Notes under the pieces: model-generated
The model's database searches: none
The model's input: the letters and a program-made list of their open reading frames with translations, nothing else
What the model was told of the DNA's origin: nothing
In this document: piece after piece, positions 1 through 7,547 of the stretch
How the letters are laid out: the number at the start of each line of letters is the position of its first letter
Position numbering within the stretch: the stretch's first letter is position 1
Origin: an uncultured Sphingosinicella sp.
GTDB lineage: Bacteria; Pseudomonadota; Alphaproteobacteria; Sphingomonadales; Sphingomonadaceae
Length of the DNA stretch: 25,204 nt
Assembly (NCBI GenBank): GCA_946886275.1
Contig: CAMPIH010000010.1
Span: forward strand, 1 to 25,204
Reading direction: 5' to 3'
Translations under genes and position numbers: made by a program

Positions 1-863
1 ATATAAAGGTCCCGCCCGTTCCCGCCCGCTTCGTGGCCGGGGTAGAGATGGAGCCGGTGGTCGAGGAATCTTTCGCTGGTGAGATAATGATTGATTCCGA
101 CGAGATCGGGGCGCCCGTCTCCCGATCGGAGCGCCTCCATTTCTTCCGCGCCGATCCCGCAGCCGAGCAGCCTGTCGTACCAGGGATGGTCGGCGGTCAC
201 TCGCCCGCACAGCAGGTCCAGGCTCAGCCAGCGCCGTTCATTCTCGTGCTCGGCCTGGTAGCGAAGCGGGGCGGTGGAGAAAGTCTTGCCGAGATCCTCG
301 GTCTGGACGAGCCGCGCCTCGGGAACGACGCGCCGGATGGCAGCCATCGCCTCGGCAATGCCCTTGCACTGGTTGACGAGCGCCCGGAGGAAGGACGGAT
401 AATCGCGTCGATGGGGATACCAGTGGCCGTAGAGGCCGGAGAAGCGCGCCGTCGTGAGCGGCTCGTTCACCGGGGTCCACATCTCGATCCAGGGATAGCG
501 CCTCGCCACCCGTTCGGCGAAGCTTGCCAGCTTCTCGGGAAAAGCGGGATCGAGAAGGCTGGTGTAGCATGGCCCCGAACCGTGGTGGACGAGCCCAGCG
601 ACCACGGCGATTCCGAGCTCGCGAAGCCGCCCCAGGCGATCGTCCGACCAGCCGAAATCGAGCTCGTCCGGACGGTCGGGGGCGATCGCCTCCCACAGGA
701 TCGGGTAGCGGACGGTGCGGATCCCGAGCTCGTGGATGAGTTCGACGTCGCCGGGCCGGTCATGGTGACCCGTTTCGCGAACCTGGTCGCGCCATCGATC
801 ACCGATCCTCGCAAGCGTGCATTCCACCCCTCCCCACAGCTCGAGCGGATACGTCGCGGTCAT
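1..863 (-). CDS. GH1-like N-terminal domain protein, 3' end beyond window (possibly GH1/dTDP-4-dehydrorhamnose reductase fusion)
   Basis: The reading frame starts at ATG 863 and stays open for 287 codons to the window edge, so the C-terminus is missing. Near the N-terminus is LWGGVECT, and at residues 129-135 WTPVNEP, the TxNEP acid/base motif of clan GH-A family 1 glycosidases (Glu134). As I recall the family, proteins starting with a WGGVECT-type segment followed by a GH1-like barrel are often fused to a C-terminal sugar-nucleotide reductase (RfbD-like) domain. That half would lie outside the window, so the fusion is inference. There is no signal peptide, so it is probably cytoplasmic. It is divergent from the small gene at 1117 across a 253-bp region rich in GTGCC/GGCAC half-sites. 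The exact substrate cannot be told. Confidence 0.8.
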   Translation of the reverse strand, partial: MTATYPLELWGGVECTLARIGDRWRDQVRETGHHDRPGDVELIHELGIRTVRYPILWEAIAPDRPDELDFGWSDDRLGRLRELGIAVVAGLVHHGSGPCYTSLLDPAFPEKLASFAERVARRYPWIEMWTPVNEPLTTARFSGLYGHWYPHRRDYPSFLRALVNQCKGIAEAMAAIRRVVPEARLVQTEDLGKTFSTAPLRYQAEHENERRWLSLDLLCGRVTADHPWYDRLLGCGIGAEEMEALRSGDGRPDLVGINHYLTSERFLDHRLHLYPGHEAGGNGRDLY

Positions 864-875
864 TCATGAACCCCT

Positions 876-938
876 GTTGCGTGCCGAAGGCACCCTGGGG
901 AAGCAACATTATGGGCACGCAACGGTTCCGTGCCTTCG
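876..938. promoter_or_regulatory. Cluster of GTGCC/GGCAC palindromes upstream of the GH1-like gene
   Basis: Four half-sites lie within 63 bp: GTGCC-GAA-GGCAC at 881-893, and GGCACG-N9-CGTGCC at 914-934. In addition GTTGCGTGCC (876-885) is perfectly inverted as GGCACGCAAC (914-923), and CGAAGGCAC (885-893) as GTGCCTTCG (930-938). The cluster begins 13 bp before the ATG of the minus-strand gene. This looks like a multi-site operator or a structured leader. The cognate regulator is unknown. Confidence 0.4.
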
Positions 939-1116
939 CGCTAAACCAGATCAATTTCAGGCACTTGCCGGCGGGTTCGGAAGCCCGTTCCTGAACCGGG
1001 CCAAACGGCGCGTTCAGCGGTTCGAAACGATCCTGTGAGTAAATGCAGATTAGGTGCTTGCGAAGCGATTCCGCACCATATTATGTCGCTCGCGGGGAGT
1101 AGCGGGAGGGGTCGTG

Positions 1117-1437
1117 ATGAGTAGACTGGTCAAGGACTATATCGAGATTGCCGATTTTACCTCGCTCGACGCGTTGATCGAGCGGCTGACGGAGCTTCGC
1201 GACGGACTTCCCGCGGGGGCGGAAGCCGAGCTGAGGATCCGCGGTGACGAGGTTTTCGGCCGCCATCTGTCGATCGGCTATCTTCGTCCGCAGACCGCCG
1301 AGGAGGCGGCTTGCGAGGCGCGTTATGCCGATGCCTATCAGCAGTCGCGCGAGCTCGAGCTGAGCCGTCTTCAGGACGAGCTCGGCTATTGCGCCCTGCC
1401 GCAGCGCCGCGGCCGCCGGCTCCGAGCGGTCGCCTAG
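1117..1437 (+). CDS. Small protein of unknown function (106 aa)
   Basis: The start is placed at ATG 1117 because GGGAGGGG lies just before it at good spacing, although the frame is open further upstream. The product is 106 residues, acidic through the middle, with an Arg-rich C-terminal tail (QRRGRRLRAVA). The N-terminal part (residues 1-60) looks like a compact alpha/beta segment; residues 65-95 (EEAACEARYADAYQQSRELE) are predicted helical. There is no signal peptide, membrane segment or motif I recognise. It stands alone between a divergent GH1-like gene and a convergent GH1 gene, so its context gives no firm functional hint. Confidence 0.6.
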   Translation: MSRLVKDYIEIADFTSLDALIERLTELRDGLPAGAEAELRIRGDEVFGRHLSIGYLRPQTAEEAACEARYADAYQQSRELELSRLQDELGYCALPQRRGRRLRAVA

Positions 1438-1452
1438 ACACTCTGAAGAAAC

Positions 1453-1492
1453 GTCGAGTGGGAGCGTCCCTTCGCTCGAAGGGCCGCTCGAC
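1453..1492. terminator. Inverted repeat between convergent genes, likely bidirectional terminator
   Basis: An inner 7-bp stem CCCTTCG (1468-1474) / CGAAGGG (1477-1483) is nested in an outer GTCGAG (1453-1458) / CTCGAC (1487-1492). It lies between the stops of the small gene (1437) and the GH1 gene (1504). There is no clear T-run, so the assignment rests on position and stem. Confidence 0.45.
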
Positions 1493-1503
1493 TCATTCCC
1501 CTA

Positions 1504-2802
1504 TCACGGCCCGAGCTCGGGCGCTGTTCCCTCGGTGACGAACTGGCGAAGCCGGCGCTTGGCCAGTTCCTGCTGCTCGCGCGCATAATGGCGGTCCGAA
1601 TCGGCCGGCGAGACGATCGGAACGACGAGGCACAGGCTCGAAGCCGGTAGAACGTCCCGCCAGTCGGAGATCAGCTTCTTGTAGGCGCGGCCGACATTTC
1701 GGATGTTTCGGTCGAGGTCGTAGAGGCCGACCGAATTGACGTTGCCGTTCTTCTCTCGGAGCGCGGTGTCCCAATCGACCTGGTCGGTCAGCGAATACCA
1801 GGTGAAGCCGACGGTCGGAATGCCGACGTTTCGGATCCGGAGCACATTGGCCCATTCCTTCCACAGCCACTGGACCGCCTCCTGGCCGGTCGGCCCTTCG
1901 CGCAAATTGGTCTCGGTGTGCATCACCGGGAGCCCGTAGCGGTCATAATATTGGCGCGTGATCTCGGAATAGCCGAACACCTCGCCGGCCGCCTCGGTGT
2001 GGCCGTCGGCGAAGACCCGGTGCTCGTTGGTTCGGTAATAATCGTTGCCGAGGATGCAATGCTGCTTGAGCCGATGGCTCAGGAACCAGTGATATTCCTC
2101 GTGGGTCATGCCGTGATCGAGCAGATATTCGTACATGTCGCTGTCGACCCGGCGCCCATAATTGAGATCGAGGCTGAGGAAGCGCCAGCTGTTGCGAACT
2201 TCCGCCGGAGCGATCGCGGCGGGGCTGTCGGCATGGAAATATTCCGAGGATTCGGACTGGACGAAGATCGCGTCCGGCCGCCGCTTCAGGATCTCGATCA
2301 TCGCCATGACGTTCGCCTTGACGATGTTCTTGAGGGCGGTGACGAAGCCGAGATCGCTCTGCAATTGCTCGTTCCACCAGCCATAGCGGGCGGAGAAGAC
2401 GGCGCAGATGAACATCTCGTTCACCGGCGTGTAGAGCTGGATCCAGGGATAGCGTTCGGCGAAATCGCCGGCATAGGAAGCGAACAGCTGGGGAAAGTCC
2501 GGGTTCTGGAAATTGCCGATCCAGTCCGGGACTCCGAAATGGCACAGGTCGAGGATCGGGGTGATGTTGCGCCGCTTCAGGTCAGCCAGGGTGATGTCCG
2601 CAAATTCCCAGTCATACTGGCCGGGCGCCCGGAACGTGCGATGGAGCGGCGGCCCGTAGCGCAGATAATGGATCCCGAGCTCCTCGACACAGTCGAAGTC
2701 GGTGCGCCACTGGCGGTAGTGGCCGCAGGAGTCCATTTCGTCGACCCGGGTGCGGCCATTGTCGATCGTCGGGATGCTGTTTTCGATCCCGGTGGCGAAC
2801 AT
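1504..2802 (-). CDS. Glycoside hydrolase family 1 (beta-glycosidase)
   Basis: A cytoplasmic GH1 enzyme expected to cleave a beta-linked sugar by a retaining mechanism. Counting from ATG 2802 (432 aa), the acid/base motif TPVNE ends at Glu129 and the nucleophile motif HTETN has Glu297. Other family-like stretches are DLCHFGVPDWIGNFQNPDFP and GFTWYSLTDQVDWDTA. There is no signal peptide. The start is uncertain. The frame is open to 2958, but the extra 52 residues do not look like the family, whose members as I recall begin M-x-NFMFATGIE. A strong AGGGAGGA (2826-2819) sits 16 nt before ATG 2802 but ideally spaced before ATC 2814. It is divergent from dgoK, so it probably feeds hexose into the adjacent galactonate pathway. 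The specific substrate is not visible. Confidence 0.87.
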   Translation of the reverse strand: MFATGIENSIPTIDNGRTRVDEMDSCGHYRQWRTDFDCVEELGIHYLRYGPPLHRTFRAPGQYDWEFADITLADLKRRNITPILDLCHFGVPDWIGNFQNPDFPQLFASYAGDFAERYPWIQLYTPVNEMFICAVFSARYGWWNEQLQSDLGFVTALKNIVKANVMAMIEILKRRPDAIFVQSESSEYFHADSPAAIAPAEVRNSWRFLSLDLNYGRRVDSDMYEYLLDHGMTHEEYHWFLSHRLKQHCILGNDYYRTNEHRVFADGHTEAAGEVFGYSEITRQYYDRYGLPVMHTETNLREGPTGQEAVQWLWKEWANVLRIRNVGIPTVGFTWYSLTDQVDWDTALREKNGNVNSVGLYDLDRNIRNVGRAYKKLISDWRDVLPASSLCLVVPIVSPADSDRHYAREQQELAKRRLRQFVTEGTAPELGP

Positions 2803-3017
2803 GAAGTTGGCGATGATTTCCTCCCTCGACCGCGACCGCCCCGGACCATGATCGGAGCCCGATTTCCACTTTCCAGGCAAGCGCCGGAGCGCCTCCCACT
2901 CGACCGGTCCGGCTCTAGGCAAATCGGAAGGGTCAAGGAAGGTTGCATTTGGCACCATTTTTCGTGTCTGGATCGACCGCGCCGCTCGCCGGGCGGCCGC
3001 CGGTGCAAGGAGCAGGG

Positions 3018-3914
3018 ATGAGCTGGGCTGAAGGCTTCATTGCCGTCGACTGGGGCACGACTAACCGCCGCGCCTACCGGCTCGCAGGCGACGGCGCGCT
3101 GAGCGACGAGATGGAGGACGGTCTCGGCATCCTCTCCGTCGAGCCGGGAGGATTTCCCGATGCCGTCTGGACGATCCTGGAACGGCTCGGCGACCTGCCG
3201 ATGCTGATGGCCGGGATGATCGGTTCCAATCGCGGCTGGGTCGAGGCCCCCTACGTCCCCTGCCCCGCCGGGCTCGATGAGCTCGCCGCCAGGCTCGTCT
3301 GGGCCGAGCCCGGCCGGGTGGCGATCGTCCCGGGCGTTTCGCTCGACCGAGGCGGCGAAGCCGACGTCATGCGCGGCGAGGAGGTTCAGATCCTCGGCGC
3401 CCTTGCCGCGGGCCTGGTCGGCGGCGACGCCCTGGTCTGCCATCCCGGCACCCACAATAAGTGGATCAGGCTCGAGCAGGGACGGATTGCCGGCTTCCGG
3501 ACCGTCATGACCGGCGAGCTGTTCAACCTGCTCCGCGAGCACAGCATCCTCGCCGACCTGCTCGACGGGCCCGCCGGGCCGAGTCGGGCGTTCGCGGCAG
3601 GGGTTCGCCACGGGCTCGAAGAAGACGATCTCCTGGCGGAACTCTTCTCGGTTCGGGCCAGGATCCTGCTCGGCAAGCAGCCGCGCGAGGAGGCCTGCGA
3701 TTATACGAGCGGGCTGCTCATCGGCAGCGATCTTCGGGTCGGCCTTCGCGGCGCCGAAGCCGGCGCCGGAGAGGTGGTGGCGATGGGGCGGCCCGAGCTG
3801 ACCCGGCTGTTCGCGGCCGCTCTTCGCGAAGCGGGCCGGGAGGCGATCGAAATTGACGGCGAGAAGGCGTTTCTCGCCGGAGCACGAAAATTGGCGGAGC
3901 TGGTGAAAGCATGA
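3018..3914 (+). CDS. dgoK: 2-dehydro-3-deoxygalactonokinase
   Basis: Phosphorylates 2-keto-3-deoxygalactonate (KDGal) with ATP to give KDPGal, the third step of the De Ley-Doudoroff galactose pathway. The 298-aa product fits the family length. The N-terminal phosphate-binding segment IAVDWGTTNRRAYRL (residues 8-22) and the mid-protein CHPGTHNKWIRLEQGRI are characteristic of DgoK. The start at ATG 3018 is chosen because AAGGAG precedes it by about 5 nt; the frame is open to 2943 without a comparable ribosome site. The stop overlaps the start of dgoA by 4 bp (ATGA), so the two are translationally coupled. It is divergent from the GH1 gene. Confidence 0.93.
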   Translation: MSWAEGFIAVDWGTTNRRAYRLAGDGALSDEMEDGLGILSVEPGGFPDAVWTILERLGDLPMLMAGMIGSNRGWVEAPYVPCPAGLDELAARLVWAEPGRVAIVPGVSLDRGGEADVMRGEEVQILGALAAGLVGGDALVCHPGTHNKWIRLEQGRIAGFRTVMTGELFNLLREHSILADLLDGPAGPSRAFAAGVRHGLEEDDLLAELFSVRARILLGKQPREEACDYTSGLLIGSDLRVGLRGAEAGAGEVVAMGRPELTRLFAAALREAGREAIEIDGEKAFLAGARKLAELVKA

Positions 3915-4540
3915 ACCCTTCCGAAGAATTGAAGCGCCGGCTGGCGCAATGCCCCTTCATCGCGGTCCTGCGCGGAGTGAAGCCCGACGAGGTCGAGGAG
4001 ATCGGCGCCGCCCTCAGCGAGGCCGGGATCGTCATCATCGAGGTTCCGCTCAATTCCCCCGATCCGATCGCCAGCATCGAACGGCTGGCGCAAAGCCTCG
4101 GCGATCGCGCCCTTGTCGGCGCCGGGACCGTCCTGAGCGTCGCCGATGTCGCTCAGGTCCGCGATGCCGGCGGCCGGATCATCGTCTCCCCCGATGTCAA
4201 CATTGAGGTCATCGAAGCGGCCGCGAAAGCGGACCTCGTTGCCACGCCGGGCTTCTTTACCCCGACGGAGGCTTTCGCCGCGCTCCGCGCCGGCGCCCAC
4301 GGGCTCAAGCTCTTCCCGGCCGAGGCGGCCACGCCTGCGGTGGTGAAGGCGCATCGGGCGGTGCTCCCGAAGCACGTGCCGCTGCTCGTCGTCGGCGGCG
4401 TGAAGCCCGATGACCTTCAGCCCTGGCGGGACTCGGGGGCCGACGGATTCGGCCTCGGCAGCGGGCTTTATCGTCCCGGTCAATCGGCGGCGGAGACCTC
4501 GGCCAAGGCGGCGGCCTATATGAAGGCCCTGAAGCGGTAG
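3911..4540 (+). CDS. dgoA: 2-dehydro-3-deoxy-6-phosphogalactonate aldolase
   Basis: A class I aldolase that splits KDPGal into pyruvate and D-glyceraldehyde 3-phosphate. The 209-aa single-domain product matches the KDPG/KDPGal aldolase family. IAVLRGVKPDE lies near the N-terminus, Glu44 sits in VIIEVPLNSP, and the Schiff-base Lys133 sits in HGLKLFPAE; these correspond to the known catalytic Glu and Lys of the E. coli enzyme. The PLNSP motif points to the galacto form rather than KDPG aldolase (Eda), and coupling to dgoK agrees. The ATG overlaps the dgoK stop. It converges with dgoD over a short inverted repeat. Confidence 0.93.
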   Translation: MNPSEELKRRLAQCPFIAVLRGVKPDEVEEIGAALSEAGIVIIEVPLNSPDPIASIERLAQSLGDRALVGAGTVLSVADVAQVRDAGGRIIVSPDVNIEVIEAAAKADLVATPGFFTPTEAFAALRAGAHGLKLFPAEAATPAVVKAHRAVLPKHVPLLVVGGVKPDDLQPWRDSGADGFGLGSGLYRPGQSAAETSAKAAAYMKALKR

Positions 4541-4559
4541 AGCCCGAGGGCAGGCTCTA
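4538..4559. terminator. Inverted repeat between dgoA and dgoD
   Basis: TAGAGCC (4538-4544) and GGCTCTA (4553-4559) form a perfect 7-bp stem with an 8-nt loop. The left arm overlaps the dgoA stop codon, and the right arm lies 11 bp past the dgoD stop. It probably acts in both directions; there is no T-run. Confidence 0.45.
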
Positions 4560-4570
4560 TGCGTTCGAGC

Positions 4571-5713
4571 CTACCATTCCGCGAAGCTGCCGTCCTTCTG
4601 GCGCCAGATCGGATTGCGCCAGCGATGCCGCTCCTTGTGCGACTCCCGCACCGCCTCCTCGTCGATCACCACGCCGAGCCCGGGACCGGTCGGGATCGGC
4701 AGAAACCCGTCAACGGCCGTCAGCGGTGACCGGTCGTTACAATAGCTGTAGAGGTCGGCGCCGACATTATAGTGGATTCCCAGCGACATTTCCTGGAGCG
4801 CGACATTGGGCGCGCAGGCGGCCAGCTGGAGGCATGAGGCGAGCGCCAGCGGGCCGAGCGGACAATGAGGGGCGACCGCGATGTCATAGGCTTCGGCCAT
4901 CGCCGCGATCTTCCGGCATTCGGAGATCCCGCCGGCATGCGACAGATCGGGCTGGATGATGTCGACGCTTCGGCTTTCGAACAGAGGTTTGAAGTCCCAG
5001 CGCGAATAGAGCCGCTCGCCAAGAGCGATCGGGGTGGAAGTGAGATGGGCGATCTGGGCGATGCCTTCGTAATTTTCCGAAAGCAGAGGCTCCTCGATGA
5101 AGAGCAGCCCATAGGGCTCGAGCGCCTTGGCCAGCTGCTTGGCCAGCGGCTTGTGAACCCGGCCGTGGAAGTCGAGGCCGACATCCATGCCGGCATTCTG
5201 CGCCGCCTGGACCCGGGCGATGACGTCGTCGAACAGCTTCGGCGTTCCGATCCAGTCGAGCTCGGCCGTGGCGTTCATCTTGACCGCGGAGAATCCCTGC
5301 GCCCGCCGGGCGGTCGCCGCCTCGGCGATGTCGTCGGGGCGATCGCCGCCGATCCAGGCATAGGCCCGAACCCGATCGCGAAGCTTGCCTCCAAGCATCT
5401 CCCATGCGGCCAGGCCGAGGGCCTTGCCCTTGAGGTCCCACAGCGCCTGGTCGAGCCCGGAAAGCGCCGACATCAGAACCGGGCCGCCCCGGTAGAAGCC
5501 GCCGCGATAGGCGATCTGCCAGATATCCTCGATCGCGAACGGATCATGGCCGAGGAACCGGTCACGGAGCGATTCCATGGCGCCGTCGACGGCTTCGGCA
5601 TGGCCTTCGAGGCTCGCTTCGCCCCAGCCCACCGCTCCGTCGCTTGCCTCGACGCGCACGAACAGCCATCGCGGCGCGACGTAGAATGTTTCGATCCGAG
5701 AGATCTTCCTCAT
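4571..5713 (-). CDS. dgoD: D-galactonate dehydratase
   Basis: An enolase-superfamily enzyme (mandelate-racemase subgroup) that dehydrates D-galactonate to 2-keto-3-deoxygalactonate. The 380 aa match the usual length of about 382. Metal ligands and catalytic residues are all present: Asp181 and His183 in GLDFHGR, Glu207 in IEEPL, Glu233 in LGERLYS, and His283 in APHCPLGPL. These align with E. coli Asp183/His185/Glu209/Glu235/His285 at a constant offset of 2. Start ATG 5713 gives the family N-terminus (MRKISRIETFYV-PRWLFVRV). No good Shine-Dalgarno precedes it, and an AT-rich TATGAT box 16-21 nt upstream could leave a very short leader. It is divergent from gal over a 90-bp promoter region containing the putative operator. 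Confidence 0.94.
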   Translation of the reverse strand: MRKISRIETFYVAPRWLFVRVEASDGAVGWGEASLEGHAEAVDGAMESLRDRFLGHDPFAIEDIWQIAYRGGFYRGGPVLMSALSGLDQALWDLKGKALGLAAWEMLGGKLRDRVRAYAWIGGDRPDDIAEAATARRAQGFSAVKMNATAELDWIGTPKLFDDVIARVQAAQNAGMDVGLDFHGRVHKPLAKQLAKALEPYGLLFIEEPLLSENYEGIAQIAHLTSTPIALGERLYSRWDFKPLFESRSVDIIQPDLSHAGGISECRKIAAMAEAYDIAVAPHCPLGPLALASCLQLAACAPNVALQEMSLGIHYNVGADLYSYCNDRSPLTAVDGFLPIPTGPGLGVVIDEEAVRESHKERHRWRNPIWRQKDGSFAEW

Positions 5714-5725
5714 ATGAGAACGTCT

Positions 5726-5738
5726 TTTATCATATAAA
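5726..5738 (+). promoter_or_regulatory. Candidate operator/promoter motif in the dgoD-gal divergent region
   Basis: TTTAT-CAT-ATAAA is a perfect palindrome with a 3-bp centre and is followed by TG. It is flanked by ATATGA (5712-5717) and TCATAT (5730-5735) in inverted orientation. The core TTATCATATAAATG recurs with one change upstream of galM. It is AT-rich in a very GC-rich window and lies between divergent catabolic genes, as expected for the operator of the neighbouring GntR/FadR regulator, or for an overlapping -10 element. Confidence 0.5.
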
Positions 5739-5803
5739 TGCTTCTAGCAGCGGTGCCGCGACTCCCACAAGCGCGCCCGCCGCCATAAAGGGAAGGCAGG
5801 GAC

Positions 5804-6727
5804 ATGCCCATCCGCATCGCGATCATCGGTTACGGCAAGATCGCCAGGGACCAGCATGTGCCCTCGATCGCCGCCGACCCGCGCTTCGATCTCGTCGCCG
5901 TCGCCAGCCGCAACCAGCGATCGGACGAAGTCCCGTCCTTCACCGACCATCGCGAGATGATCGAACAGATGGCCGGCCAGATCGATGCCGTCGCCTTGTG
6001 CACGCCGCCGACGGCTCGGGTCGACATCGCCCGGGACTGCCTTGCCGCCGGCCTTCACCTCCTCCTCGAAAAGCCGCCGGCCGCGACCCTTGGCGAGATT
6101 GACGAGATCGAGCGACTTGCCGCCGCCGCCGGCCGGACGCTGTTCGCCACCTGGCATTCGCAGCATGCCGCCGGAGTCGCGGCCGCCGGCGAGGCGCTGG
6201 CCGGCGAGAAGATTCGGAGCCTCGACATCCGATGGCACGAGGATGTCCGCAAATGGCATCCGGGGCAGGAATGGATCTGGGCCCCGGGCGGCTTCGGCGT
6301 GTTCGATCCCGGCATCAACGCGCTGTCGATCGCCACCCGAATTCTGCCAATGCGGCTGTTCGTCCGCTCGGCTGACCTGGTCTATCCGGCCAACCGCCAG
6401 ACTCCGATCGCCGCCCGGATCCACTTTGCCGGCGACCAAGGGACATTATGCGCCGATTTCGACTGGCGGTGCAGCGAGGGCGAAAGCTGGACGATCCGGG
6501 TCGAAACCAGCGGCGGGAAGATCGTCGAGCTGCTCGACGGCGGCGCCCGACTGACCCTCAACGGCGAGCCCCGGAAGCTCCCTGTCCAAGGCGAATATCC
6601 GGCACTCTACGCCCATTTCGCGCGACTCATCGAAGCCGGCGCGAGCGACGTCGACAAGGAGCCGCTGCGAATCGTCGCCGATTCCTTCCTGGTCGGATCG
6701 CGGAGTCTCGACGAGCCGTTCGACTGA
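5804..6727 (+). CDS. gal: D-galactose 1-dehydrogenase (Gfo/Idh/MocA family)
   Basis: Oxidises beta-D-galactose to D-galactono-lactone with NAD(P)+, the entry step of the oxidative pathway. The N-terminal Rossmann segment IAIIGYGKIARDQHVPSI (residues 5-22) and LLLEKPPA with Lys90 closely resemble the Pseudomonas galactose dehydrogenase, and the length (307 aa) matches. L-arabinose or D-fucose may also be substrates in this family. AGGGAAGGCAGGGAC precedes the ATG. It is followed 3 nt later by the FadR regulator, so they are probably co-transcribed. No lactonase gene is visible; the lactone may open spontaneously or through an enzyme elsewhere. Confidence 0.9.
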   Translation: MPIRIAIIGYGKIARDQHVPSIAADPRFDLVAVASRNQRSDEVPSFTDHREMIEQMAGQIDAVALCTPPTARVDIARDCLAAGLHLLLEKPPAATLGEIDEIERLAAAAGRTLFATWHSQHAAGVAAAGEALAGEKIRSLDIRWHEDVRKWHPGQEWIWAPGGFGVFDPGINALSIATRILPMRLFVRSADLVYPANRQTPIAARIHFAGDQGTLCADFDWRCSEGESWTIRVETSGGKIVELLDGGARLTLNGEPRKLPVQGEYPALYAHFARLIEAGASDVDKEPLRIVADSFLVGSRSLDEPFD

Positions 6728-6730
6728 GCG

Positions 6731-7546
6731 ATGAGCGCGCGAAGATTGTGGCCAGCGCGCCCATTCATGTTATCCTTCGGCATGTCCAGCGGAGCCAAGC
6801 CGGCCGACCTGCGGGCGACGCTCGCCACCGAGGAGGCCAGTCACCTCCCCGCGTCCGTCAGCCGCAACCTGACCTTCGGAATGCTCGACACGCTCGGCCG
6901 GGCGATCGTCACCGGAGTCTATGACGATCGCCGCTTCCCGACCGAGGCGGAGCTGGCCCAGCAATATGAGGTCAGCCGGTCGGTCACCCGCGAAGCGGTG
7001 AAGATGCTGACCGCCAAGGGGCTTTTGACGGCGCGGCCGCGCAAGGGCACGACGGTCCAGCCGTCGGCCTGCTGGAACCTGTTCGACACCGACGTCCTTC
7101 GCTGGCTGCTCGAGCGAAAATTCTCGCTCGAGCTGCTTCGCCAGTTCAGCGAGCTTCGGATCGCGATCGAGCCGGCGGCGGCGTCGCTCGCAGCGAGATC
7201 GGGAAGCGAGGCCGCGATCGAGGCGATCCGCGCCGGCTATGACCGGATGCAGGCCGCCGAGAAGGGCCGCGACGACGCGCTGGATTCGGACATCGCCTTC
7301 CACATCGCCATCCTCGACGCCTCGGCCAATCCCTTCTTCATGCAGTTCCGCGACATGGTGGAGACGGCCCTTCGAACCTCGATCCGGTTCACCAATCGCT
7401 TCAAGGGCCGAACCGCGAGCCTGCCGGCGCATCGCAAGGTGCTGAACGCGATCGTCGACCGCGATCCCGAGCGAGCGCGCTCGGCGATGGCAGCGATCAT
7501 CGCCGACGTGATGGCGCTGGTCGACGACGCCGAGCGATCGGCCTGA
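6731..7546 (+). CDS. GntR/FadR-family transcriptional regulator of the galactose locus
   Basis: Contains an N-terminal winged helix (about residues 45-112: FPTEAELAQQYEVSRSVTRE then KGLLTARPRKGTTVQP) and an all-helical FCD ligand-binding domain (from about 125) with metal-site candidates in DSDIAFHIA and LPAHRKVLNAI. It probably senses a galactonate-pathway intermediate and controls dgoD/gal and galM/GH43; that role is inferred from position. The start is uncertain: ATG 6731 is 3 nt after gal and could be coupled, while ATG 6782 would give a more usual 254-aa protein. Neither has a clear ribosome site. Its stop is 1 nt from the galM stop (convergent). Confidence 0.87.
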   Translation: MSARRLWPARPFMLSFGMSSGAKPADLRATLATEEASHLPASVSRNLTFGMLDTLGRAIVTGVYDDRRFPTEAELAQQYEVSRSVTREAVKMLTAKGLLTARPRKGTTVQPSACWNLFDTDVLRWLLERKFSLELLRQFSELRIAIEPAAASLAARSGSEAAIEAIRAGYDRMQAAEKGRDDALDSDIAFHIAILDASANPFFMQFRDMVETALRTSIRFTNRFKGRTASLPAHRKVLNAIVDRDPERARSAMAAIIADVMALVDDAERSA

Positions 7547-7547
7547 A

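Noticed and set aside
2803..2958. 52-residue N-terminal extension of the GH1 protein
   Set aside because: It does not resemble the family N-terminus, and the strong ribosome site lies downstream of it.
1918..3021. Plus-strand open frame (367 codons) opposite the GH1 gene
   Set aside because: Antisense shadow; the minus strand carries both GH1 catalytic motifs.
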